A stretch of DNA of 64,000 bases from Ochlerotatus camptorhynchus (taxonomy: Eukaryota; Arthropoda; Insecta; Diptera; Culicidae). Of this stretch, positions 56,179 through 64,000 are shown piece after piece. The stretch lies in NCBI RefSeq assembly GCF_037179485.1, contig NW_027040849.1:9934001-9998000 (forward strand), in the 5' to 3' direction. The translations under genes and the position numbers were made by a program. The notes under the pieces are model-generated. The model saw nothing but the letters and a program-made list of their open reading frames with translations, searched no databases and was not told the origin of the DNA. The stretch's first letter is position 1; each line of letters opens with the position of its first letter.

Positions 56179-57180
56179 TTGCACCATGACGAAGTGGCAG
56201 CGTATTCGTCGCAAAAAGACATTTCAATCGCCGTGGGAGTGTCTCGGTGGACCGTCAAAAGGGTTTTAGACCGAGAAAAGAAAGGACAACTATCCGCGAA
56301 GGTGGCCACAGGTCGTCCGAGGTCAGCTCGGGTTCCGAGGGTTATCGCTGCTATCAAAAGAAAGATTCGGGTGAATCCAGTAGGTTCAATAAGGAAAATG
56401 ACAAAGGAACACAGGATCAGTGACTTTAAGGCACAGAAGGTCGTAAAGGAAGATTGCGGGGCGAAGTCGAGGGCACGGAAAAAAACTCACATGATTACCA
56501 ACCGCATCCGGGAGCTACGAGTCGAACGATGCAAGAAAATCTTGAACTTCATTAAGCGAAAAAATCCGGTAATCCTGTTCACCGACGAGAGCATGTTTAC
56601 CGTCGATCCCGTACCAAATTCCAGAACCGACCGGTATATTAGTTCTCTTCCGGTAAAAGACGTGGTCGACGAGCACAAGAACGTGTATCTGACCAAGCAT
56701 CCTGCTAGCGTTATGGTGTTTGGATTGGTGGCTTCCGATGGCAAAAAAATGGACCGGGTGTTTATTCCAGAAGGCGACAAGGTCAACACGGAGGTCTACA
56801 TCGGGATTTTAAGTAAGTATGTTCTTCCGTAGATCAAAGAACAGTACGGTCCGAAGCCAAATGTTGTATTTCAACAAGATGGGGATCCGTGCCACACCTC
56901 GAACCGCACTCAGAAGTGGTTGCAGGAACATCTTCCGTTCTGGGCGAAGTAAATATGGCCGCCATCCAGCCCCGATCTTAATCCGCTGGATTACTCAATA
57001 TGGCGCGTCATGAAGGCCAAGGCCTGTTCTAAACGCCACCCGAGTACAGCAAGCCTCAGACAAACATTGACCCGTACCTGGAGAGAAATGGATCCAGACT
57101 ACATTATTAGAACCTACCGTGCATTCCGGAAGCGTGTGAAGGCCGTAATTGCAGCAAGTGGAAACTCGATCGATGATTAA
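56179..57180 (+). pseudogene. DD37D mariner-like (maT-like) transposase pseudogene, two in-frame stops
   Basis: One frame covers 56179-57180 with only two stops, TAG at 56830-56832 and TAA at 56949-56951. In order: helix-turn-helix end (ISIAVGVSRWTVKRVLDREK), a GRPRSARVPR linker, a second DNA-binding part (GSIRKMTKEHRISDFKAQKV), first catalytic aspartate in VILFTDESMFTVD, VMVFGLVASDGKKM, second in VVFQQDGDPCHTSN, and third in WPPSSPDLNPLDYSIW; the last two are 37 residues apart. The C-terminus is complete. The first ~25 residues of the first helix-turn-helix are missing and no good ATG begins the frame. It is the best preserved transposase in the window but is inactive. Confidence 0.88.
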
Positions 57181-57234
57181 CATAGTTTAAGACTCTGACA
57201 AACATCCCCCTTTGAATAAATAAAAAAAAACTAT

Positions 57235-57450
57235 ACAGAACATCTTTGTCGAAGATCGCAAATCGATTAGACATTTGTGCAAAATGTTATTAACTTTTGT
57301 CAATAACAGTCCAAGTGCGCCGCACATACCTATATGCTAATACACAGGCGTGTAGGTATGCGTGCTGTAGTAGGCCAAAAGTAAATGGTTGATAACTTTT
57401 GCACAGAAGTCCAATCAATTTGTGGTCTTGAACAACGTTGTTCTCAACAA
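57235..57450. repeat. Small foldback next to the DD37D element
   Basis: 'cgcaaatcgattagacattt' and 'gtgcaaaatgttattaactt' pair with 'aacttttgcacagaagtcca' and 'atcaatttgtgg' on the right, across a loop with 'cacatacctata'/'gtgtaggtatgcgtg'. Arms ~90 bp. Confidence 0.55.
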
Positions 57451-57539
57451 CTCAATTGGATGCAATCCCAGAGCGTTATTATTTTTGTCCTGCTAGATGT
57501 AATTCCTGGCCCTCGGTGCGTAAGTCACCTGTCTTTTGT

Positions 57540-57615
57540 AGGTGGGAGTTGTTCATAAACTACGCAGACCGATTTTTAAATGTTTTAGAACCTCTCACCC
57601 CCTAAAATGTCTACG
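57540..57615. repeat. Short inverted repeat
   Basis: 'gttcataaactacgcagac' pairs with 'tgtctacgtagtttagcaac' around a 35 bp loop; MITE-like remnant. Confidence 0.5.
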
Positions 57616-60540
57616 TAGTTTAGCAACAGCTCCGTGGTCGTTACTTAATGAATGCACCCAAAAGTGAGATTCAATTTTTCTTCTTCTTATAGTCAAAATA
57701 GAACGAGATTTAAAAAAGCTATTCAATTTTTTAGAAATCCTGGTGGCCATCGATCTCTCTGGCAGTATATTCACACTGAATAATGTCACCTGAATTGATG
57801 GATGTACCTAACCCATCATTCTCTCCGTATAAATGCAACCTCGAATAAAACGTCCTCGTTGCGTCAATTTGATAAAACCCGTCCTATCAAACTCAATCAA
57901 CTCCAATAGAATTCTTGATTAAACCCAACTAATAACCCCTGCAGCAGTAGGCAACCCACTAGTTTAGGTCCTCCGCAACAGCAACAAGCAGGGAGCGCTA
58001 AAATTACAATCACGGTATAGTGGGTACCTATGGCGAAGGCGATCGAACGAGAAAAACAAGTTCACATCAACAACACGACACCCGTCCCGTCCAAGAGAGA
58101 GAGTGAGAAAGCAATGGATGATGATTTCGCTAGAGATCACCACCACCACTAACGTCACCGAGCCATTCTACACAGGCAGCCGGTCCAACCATATGAGGAG
58201 CACGTCGACTACAGCCACGGGATGGGATTACATCGTTTCTCGCAACTTTCGTCCGCTTCGGCTTGTTGTTTGTGCCAAATTATTTATATTGAAAAAAAAC
58301 GTCCCCAACAGCACCATGTCCACCATCATCGTTAGCGATCCGTAAGCACTTTCCGCGATGAGATCTTGCCATAGATCGACAAATACCGGCGCGCGAAAAA
58401 AGCCGGTTGTTTACCATCTCCACATGTCGACGGGTCGGGACGGACGACCGGCCCCGAACGAGCAACATGTCGTTATCTCCCTTTATATAGCTTTACAATA
58501 CACATGCAGGAAGGGTTCTCGCGTTCAACAGAACGAACTCGGCTCGGTAAAGTTACAAAACACATATAAAGTTAATTCGGTAACACCAAAGCCACCAACT
58601 GATAAACAGCGATGTAAGAAAATATTTTTTGATTACATCAGTTGCGTATTTATACCACAGTTACATACAATTCTGTTTATCATAATAAAAGGGCTCACAA
58701 AAATCGGAACAACATCGGTATAAATAGATGCAAAACTAACTAAAGTTAGTCATATCATCCATCACAAACTTTTTTATGAACGCTATAAAACGCTTGTATA
58801 GAAACTGTTGACATCTTTAATTTGCCTACCTAATGCCGTGCCGTTCCAGCATTTCAAATTGGAAAATGACACCTCTCGCAAACAAAAAAGGCAATCCGAT
58901 TCCGTGCAATTAATAATAACAACACAATCGTGATTATTAGTCCTTTTTTCAGTCTGACAGCCCAAAGTGCAGTGGAGAATAAATTTCAACGCTCAAGGAT
59001 TATTGCTCGCTGACTGAGTGAGATAAGCTATTCTTTATTCTGGTTTCTTCTTCATCCCATCACTGGCTGCTGATGCTGCAAGCAAAAAACTGGTTTCACC
59101 AAAAATCAATTCCCCTTTATTCGTATTAATAAATAATAAACAAGAAAAGTTACTCTGAGCCCCGCGAGCGACGTTGTCCTGCCAAATAAATGAATGACTT
59201 TAGTAAATCTCGCTGTGTCCATTGAAAGCAATCACGCGAAATGGATTGAGCTTGATGCAATTTGATTGTTTTTTTGTTCAGTTTTTTTTTTTTCAATACG
59301 ATCGGTGTTCATGTTTTTCAGATTTTTATTCTTTTTTCAATTCGTTTATTAAATCTCTCAATGGAATCGATATTTTAGTATGGATGAAGAATGTTTTTCA
59401 TTTGATTAATGATCACCTAAAATTGACACTTCCAAAAGATATTTAAATGATCGAAAATACCTCTGTTGTTGATAAACCAAACTTCGACTAAGCTATCGAT
59501 GTCTGCCAGAAATAAATACACAGGAATAGAAATAGTTGAAAATTTTCCATCTATGGCAGTTATGTGAAAATTCAACAGTTGGAACACAGCCTAGGAAATT
59601 TTATCAAACGACAGACTTTCTATTTGCCATGTTTCAATATGCTAAGTAAATATTTTACTATGCTAAGGATTCTCGAACTTTACTTAGAATGCCTTAACTT
59701 TTGCCTAAGCCTAAAATTCCTGTAAACACAGCTAAATCCAACAATTCATGGAAAAAAATCTTAGTCCTATTGAAAAATTAATTTAAGTCCAGAATTGTTG
59801 AATGTTGGACAAAGGTTTAGTATTTAAAGCTTTACTTAAGACTTGAACATTTGAAAAGTTTACGATTTATAAAATGTCCAAATTGCAAACTCAAGCAATT
59901 TTGTTAGATAACATAAAGGCCTATTTTTCATATAACAATAACAGTGCCGAAAACTCTTGTTCGACACCTTTTGCGTGCAAAAAAATGTTGTATGCAACTC
60001 GTTGCCAAATTCGATTTTTTCAACGCGGCTTGCCAATCTTTTTTTTGCAACTTGTTGCATAAATAGCTATTTTTTTTTAAATATTGAACCACTGTTTTTT
60101 TTTTTCATTTGAGAATTTACCAGTTCTTTTTTTAAACTTTTTGACCAAAATTTGTCCATTATTTAAACCTCGTATATTTTTCTTCCGGAAAGAGTAAAAT
60201 ACCATCTATTTTCCTATAACATTATCGTGGACGTTATTTTCAGTAGAAAATACTGTTTTGATTTATAGAAAAATATCTATCATATAATAATCATTTGAAA
60301 TTCCCGGTTTTCCCGATGTAAATCTTAAAAATTGCCCGGTTTAACAGGTTCAGTGTTTTATACATTTTGTTTAAATCGTGACTGCGTGCAAGTTACCTAA
60401 GTTATTTGATGTTAAATCTTTAGTAGTACCTACCCAACTAACAATTCTAGCTGCGGATTAGCTTATACAGCCAAAAATGTGCTTGTACAACTATCAATTT
60501 CTATCACTTTTTTTTTAAGAAATTTTGAACAACTTCTGTT
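57616..60540. other. Low-repeat region, no supported gene
   Basis: About 2.9 kb; G+C-rich and CAC-rich near 58000-58460, AT-rich elsewhere. The open frame 58358-58723 (121 codons) has no recognisable domain. Near 59985-60060 'atgcaactcgttgcc' and 'gcaacttgttgcat' form a loose inverted repeat. Confidence 0.4.
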
Positions 60541-60650
60541 CAATTTTCACACTGCCGTACTCTATTGGAACTATCAACCTATCTTCTTCAGAACTTTCTA
60601 TAGCTAATAAATTATCGCACTAAAGCTTCATGTTGATATAAGTATAGCAT
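60541..60650 (+). repeat. Repeat E fragment (copy E4)
   Basis: 'caattttcacactgccgtac' then 'ggaactatcaa' matches the middle of repeat E; both ends are missing or diverged. Confidence 0.55.
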
Positions 60651-61078
60651 TTCCTCCCAACTCTAGCCTTAAACGTTTCTAAAAAGGATTCCAAGGAAAT
60701 TCCTATGCTAGTTACAAGCAAATTCCAAGGTTATTACGCATTGAATTTTCTGGAAAGTTTATGAACAATTGAAATCCAAGGTAATTCTGAGTTTAGAAAC
60801 ATGGTAATTCCGAAAAGAATTTCAAGGAAATATTGATTTCGAAACTAAAAAACCCCGGCTATGTTTAAGTTAAATTTCAATTTACAGATTTTTAGGTTCA
60901 ATGTCTGGTATCATGAATAATGTTCATGCGCATGACGTCAAAATTGGAATAGATACGAAAAATTGGTTGAAAATATCGCTGAATAATGAATCCAAAAAAC
61001 AAAGGGGGTTGGTGAGGGGTATTCCCTCCTGGGTGCCTTCCTTCAGATAACAACTAAAGTGCGGTAAAAATCCCAAAG
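60651..61078. repeat. Degenerate 'aaattcc' array and spacer
   Basis: 60660-60850 has repeated 'ggattccaaggaaattcc'-like words similar to 41040-41765. 60851-61078 shows nothing. Confidence 0.4.
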
Positions 61079-63000
61079 TTTATTTATTTATTTCATCAAC
61101 CGATGTAGACTAGTACAAATACATATACAAATTTGTTTTTCTTAAGAATATTAAAAAATATAATGTCAGCTATTATATTTTTACTTCCTACGAGTTATGA
61201 TTCCGTATGGAGTTAAAATATTGTTTTAGTTTATGCCGAGACATTGAAAAGTCAATGGTTTCGCAGTATTGATTGTAAGACGCCATCATGCGATTTAATG
61301 GCCCAAATTTTGCATAATTTGTGCGATGATGGGTTACGGCAAATAAATTTCGATTTCTGAGTTGTCGAGTAGGTACATAAAAATTTAATTTTGATAAAAG
61401 TTCTGCTGAGTTAATGCGCTGCGAAACGATATCATTTACAAACGAAACCATTGCATATTCACGACGCTCTTTTAATGTTTGTATGTTTATAAGCATGCAG
61501 CGTGCTTCATATGATGGAAGAGGAAATGATGTCCAACCTAATTTACGAAGGGCATATAATAGAAATTGCTTTTGTACTGATTCTAATCTTTCTTCGTGCG
61601 TGATTGAAAATGGAGACCATACAATGCTGCAATATTCCAGTATTGACCTCACATAGGCAATATATAGTGTTTTAATTGTGTATGGGTCCTGAAAGTTATA
61701 GCAAAAGCGCTTGATAAAGCCTAGCATGTTATTTGCCCTGTGAATAATTGTATTGTAATGGTCTATGAAAGTTAGTTTGGAGTCTAAGATAATCCCTAAA
61801 TCCCTGACTCTTTCACATTTTTCTACATTCTGATTTCCTAATGCAATTGAAATGTTTGATGGTGTTCTTTTTCTGCTAAATGATATTAAGTTGCATTTTT
61901 TTACATTCAGTTCTAATAGGCTTTTTTTACACCATGTGTAGAATATGTGTATTTCACTCTGGAATATATTGATGTCTTCATCATTTTTTATTTCCAAAAA
62001 GAGCTTCATGTCGTCGGCATAGATTAGCAATTTAATTTTTTTGAGAATGAAGGAAATGTCGTTTACGTACAGAATAAAAAGAAGAGGTCCCAGATGAGAG
62101 CCTTGCGGGACTCCTGAGGTGACTTGAATTGGGGTCGATTTCTTTCCGTTGAATTTAATTATTTGTTGGCGGTTAGTTAAATATGATTCAAGCCATTTCA
62201 GGAGTCCTGGCTCAATTCCAATTTTTTTCAATTTGAAAAGAAGCATTGGTATGTCAATTCGGTCAAATGCCTTGCTAAAGTCTGTATAGAGAGCTTCTAC
62301 GTGGTTTCCATTATCCATTGCATTTAATGAATAGTCTATAAATTCAAGTAAATTTGTCGAGGTCGAACGTCCTTTAAAGAAGCCGTGTTGCATGTCAGTA
62401 ATTCTATTTTTGGTTTGAAGAAATAATTTTTCATTTACAATTGCCTCGAAAAGCTTTGGAATGCAAGAGATAATGGCTATTCCACGATAATTACGTACGT
62501 CAGATTTTCGGCCAGATTTAAAAATAGGTACTAAAAATGAGCTTTTCCATATTTTTGGGAAGGTTCCGGATTCCAGTGACATATTAAAAAGCCAAAACAA
62601 TGGAGCAGTGAGTTCCATTGCTAGACTTTTTAAAAATACTGGAGGAATTCCGTCAGGTCCAGGACCTTTTGAGGCGTCTAAATTCTTTAAAGCCTGCAAA
62701 ATATCCTGCACTTGAAGTTGATTGACGCCAATGTCCCTTGAAAATTCTGGATGAAATGCAAAATAATCGCGGTCGCGATCTTCATCGGAAAATGTCGTAT
62801 AGATTTCTTGAAAAAAAATTGCAAAAAGCTTACAATTTTTTTCCGAGCTATCCCCGACACGTTCGTCAAGATGCATTATTGATGGAAAATTGTCAGATTT
62901 TAATTTGGTTTTTACGTAATTAAAGAAGTTCTTTGGGCAGGACTTTATTTCAAGTTCAGTTTTTGAATTAAATTCTAAATTTAAATCGATAGAACAAAAT
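61079..63000 (-). mobile_element. 5'-truncated non-LTR retrotransposon RT3
   Basis: Minus strand. Coding sequence from about 62999 to the stop at 61188, then a ~100 bp 3' UTR and an AAATAAATAAA-type tail ending at 61079. The 5' part (ORF1, endonuclease) is missing; the junction at about 63000 abuts unrelated DNA. A second, much shorter copy of the same family is at 15110-15320. The polymerase frame has no break, so this copy is younger than RT1 and RT2. Confidence 0.92.
61188..62999 (-). CDS. Non-LTR retrotransposon reverse transcriptase, 5' truncated but open
   Basis: The frame is open from 62999, with the first in-frame ATG at 62876 giving 562 residues; upstream codons read KSCPKNFFNYVKTKLKSDNF, the normal linker. 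Numbered from that ATG: GPGPDGIPP around 71-79, NYRGIAIIS at 129-137, QHGFFKGRST around 163-172, YTDFSKAFD at 197-205, SGVPQGSHLGPLLF at 254-267, and the catalytic YADD at 286-289. A C-terminal domain (DLGIILDSKLTF, SILEYCSIVWSPF) follows to the end. All the recognised polymerase motifs are intact. Function: copies element RNA into DNA at a nicked target. The endonuclease and ORF1 are lacking, so it cannot transpose by itself. The group looks Jockey/CR1-like; clade uncertain. Confidence 0.93.
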   Translation of the reverse strand, partial: FCSIDLNLEFNSKTELEIKSCPKNFFNYVKTKLKSDNFPSIMHLDERVGDSSEKNCKLFAIFFQEIYTTFSDEDRDRDYFAFHPEFSRDIGVNQLQVQDILQALKNLDASKGPGPDGIPPVFLKSLAMELTAPLFWLFNMSLESGTFPKIWKSSFLVPIFKSGRKSDVRNYRGIAIISCIPKLFEAIVNEKLFLQTKNRITDMQHGFFKGRSTSTNLLEFIDYSLNAMDNGNHVEALYTDFSKAFDRIDIPMLLFKLKKIGIEPGLLKWLESYLTNRQQIIKFNGKKSTPIQVTSGVPQGSHLGPLLFILYVNDISFILKKIKLLIYADDMKLFLEIKNDEDINIFQSEIHIFYTWCKKSLLELNVKKCNLISFSRKRTPSNISIALGNQNVEKCERVRDLGIILDSKLTFIDHYNTIIHRANNMLGFIKRFCYNFQDPYTIKTLYIAYVRSILEYCSIVWSPFSITHEERLESVQKQFLLYALRKLGWTSFPLPSYEARCMLINIQTLKERREYAMVSFVNDIVSQRINSAELLSKLNFYVPTRQLRNRNLFAVTHHRTNYAKFGPLNRMMASYNQYCETIDFSMSRHKLKQYFNSIRNHNS

Positions 63001-63039
63001 CAAACACATCGTTGGTACTTGAGCGTGTCGGTGATCATC

Positions 63040-63247
63040 CCTCTCCAACGGGGGAGTTTGGTAAAGAGAGATGATCAAAACCGATTTGTACCTTCCTAAA
63101 GTTGTCCTTACTCGCTTTCTACTCTCTATATGCAATTTTCACACTGCCGTACACTAACGGAACTATCAATTCTATACTTTCATCCCCTCATCTATCGTAT
63201 AAAATTACCATTTTAGTCTGTTATTTGAAAATAGCATCTTCAACTAT
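63040..63247 (+). repeat. Short interspersed repeat E (copy E3)
   Basis: Complete copy, from 'ccctctccaacgggggag' to 'gcatcttcaactattg'. It lies between two non-LTR elements and is the closest to the consensus. Confidence 0.85.
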
Positions 63248-63319
63248 TGAATTGATTGGTTAATTGGATGAATTCAATGATAATTGTGACGTCATTAGCA
63301 GGAGAATTTTAAGTAGGAT

Positions 63320-63740
63320 TGCAGTCCGCATCGTGCTCTCTTGCCGTGCGGATCTATTTGCTTTTTGCTGAAGTTAGTGTTACTACTACCTAAAGCTACA
63401 ACAAATTTAAACAGCACTTTTCAGTGCTCAACCTGTAAAATTTCTACCTTGTTCAACTCTTATTCCTCTTCGATCCTTGTTTGGACCCTACCCGAGGTAA
63501 TCCTTCTTGGATATCGATTTGGAAAATTCCTCTTCGATCCTTCAGATTCTTATAGTAATCTGCTTGGAAGTCGATTTGGATAAAAATTTCTGCCGCCATG
63601 GCGCCTAAACGCAAAAGAAAGGGGAAAACTCTTGATCCCCCTTCTGGTGAAATTAATTTGAGCAGTCAATTTTATTGGCTCACGGATGATGAGAATGATC
63701 CATCATCCAAGAAAAATTCTAGTAAACTTTCCCGGCTTAA
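63320..63740 (+). mobile_element. 5' end of a non-LTR retrotransposon: 5' UTR and start of ORF1
   Basis: A ~275 bp leader is followed by an ORF1 start at 63598. The leader contains a ~75 bp tandem duplication (63463-63583: 'attcctcttcgatcctt' ... 'tcgatttgga' twice). The element is cut at about 63740 by a mariner/Tc1 insertion; whether the rest lies beyond the window cannot be seen. It is head-to-head with RT3. Confidence 0.65.
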
Positions 63741-63756
63741 AGGGTGTCCACGATGA
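63598..63756 (+). pseudogene. ORF1 N-terminus of a non-LTR element, truncated by transposon insertion
   Basis: ATG at 63598 in the strong context gccgccatgg opens MAPKRKRKGKTLDPPSGEIN and continues through LSSQFYWLTDDENDPSSKKN. The basic start is typical of the nucleic-acid-binding ORF1 proteins of such elements. The last five codons (from about 63742) come from the terminal repeat of the inserted element and end at TGA (63754-63756), giving a chimeric 52-codon frame. Identity as ORF1 is inferred from layout and composition, not from a diagnostic domain such as CCHC fingers. Confidence 0.55.
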
Positions 63757-64000
63757 AATTGCCACACACAAAATTGATTCGCAAAATTCGAGTTTTCATC
63801 CGATTGCCATTTTCAGGGATTGAGAAATAACTATTTAACTTCATTTTACCATTTTACTCGTATTTTATTTACAGTCCATACGCAAATGCCCGCACCTTGG
63901 CCTTAACCCCGGCCATAAGATTCTGCACAACCTGTGAATCAACCGTTTTTTGCATGTAAACCCATACTTTCTTCAGTTCCTCGACTGTCTTCACTACCTT
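63741..64000 (-). mobile_element. Tc1/mariner-type element, 3' end, runs off the window
   Basis: The terminus begins 'gggtgtccacgatgaaattg' at 63742, next to 'tta' in the host element. The minus-strand coding end lies at 64000-63869, followed by a ~128 bp 3' non-coding end. The other end is outside the window. Confidence 0.8.
63869..64000 (-). CDS. Tc1/mariner-type transposase, C-terminal end (partial)
   Basis: 43 codons and a stop are visible on the minus strand: KVVKTVEELKKVWVYMQKTV, then DSQVVQNLMAGVKARVRAFA and YGL. This tryptophan-containing helix and the 'MAGVKARVRA' end are like the C-termini of mosquito Tc1/mariner-superfamily transposases. The catalytic part lies beyond the window, so its type and integrity cannot be judged. 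Confidence 0.7.
   Translation of the reverse strand, partial: KVVKTVEELKKVWVYMQKTVDSQVVQNLMAGVKAKVRAFAYGL

Larger units (their letters stand above)
55087..57484. repeat. Inverted repeat pair enclosing a DD37D transposase
   Basis: 'aataataacgctctg' followed by 'gattgcatccaattgagttg' at 55087-55122 recurs as its complement at 57448-57484 with one or two mismatches. The outer bases allow a TA duplication. The right copy also continues into a small foldback (57235-57450). So the pair may be termini of the DD37D element, or two copies of one foldback family. Confidence 0.55.

Noticed and set aside
1..64000. Endogenous viral sequence or LTR retrotransposon
   Set aside because: I looked for integrase, protease, gag or viral polymerase motifs in the translations and saw none; all polymerase motifs belong to non-LTR elements.

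Overview
The window looks like intergenic or large-intron DNA from a mosquito, most likely an Aedes species. It is AT-rich and packed with nested transposable elements. There are several tRNA-headed SINE families, DD37E and DD37D mariner/Tc1 relatives, and mosquito-style non-LTR retrotransposons ending in (TAAA)n. It also holds many long foldback elements and degenerate tandem arrays. No complete host gene was recognised. Species assignment is inference; no marker gene is present.

Layout. 0-2.2 kb: degenerate ~150-190 bp tandem repeats split by a decayed DD37E element. 2.3-4.4 kb: a SINE and a foldback nested in a short repeat (E). 4.4-8 kb: mostly low-repeat DNA. 8-10.3 kb: a SINE split by a ~1.96 kb element with CCCAAGTAAC termini. 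10.8-11.9 kb: a decayed DD37D element. 12.56-13.64 kb: a 14-bp minisatellite open in nearly all frames. 14-15.9 kb: a large foldback. 16-24 kb: degenerate arrays, SINEs and another foldback carrying a 147 bp copy of the CCCAAGTAAC family. 24.3-25.8 kb: SINEs and a palindromic MITE. 26-31 kb and 32.7-33.9 kb: low-repeat DNA. 33.9-35.6 kb: a ~40 bp degenerate array. 36-43.3 kb: SINEs and retrotransposon tails. 43.8-46 kb: a decayed non-LTR element (minus strand). 46.8-47.3 kb: a possible 5' exon of a host gene on the minus strand. 48.3-52.1 kb: foldbacks, a GAA microsatellite, an inverted-repeat element with a 150-bp array inside, and a TTAA hairpin MITE. 52.2-55.1 kb: a second decayed non-LTR element, itself hit by a 770 bp foldback with 9-bp target duplication. 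55.1-57.5 kb: a DD37D transposase pseudogene. 57.5-61 kb: low-repeat DNA. 61.1-63.0 kb: a 5'-truncated non-LTR element with a long intact reverse transcriptase frame. 63.3-64 kb: the 5' end of another non-LTR element, interrupted by a mariner/Tc1 element running off the window.

The most informative parts are filled/empty site pairs contained in the window itself. The CCCAAGTAAC elements duplicate AG. The 770 bp foldback duplicates ATGGTGGAC. Three SINEs have 10-16 bp duplications. The ~150-bp unit inside the 50.2-51.7 kb inverted-repeat element is the same family as a three-copy array at 19.4 kb on the other strand. These allow relative dating of insertions without outside data.
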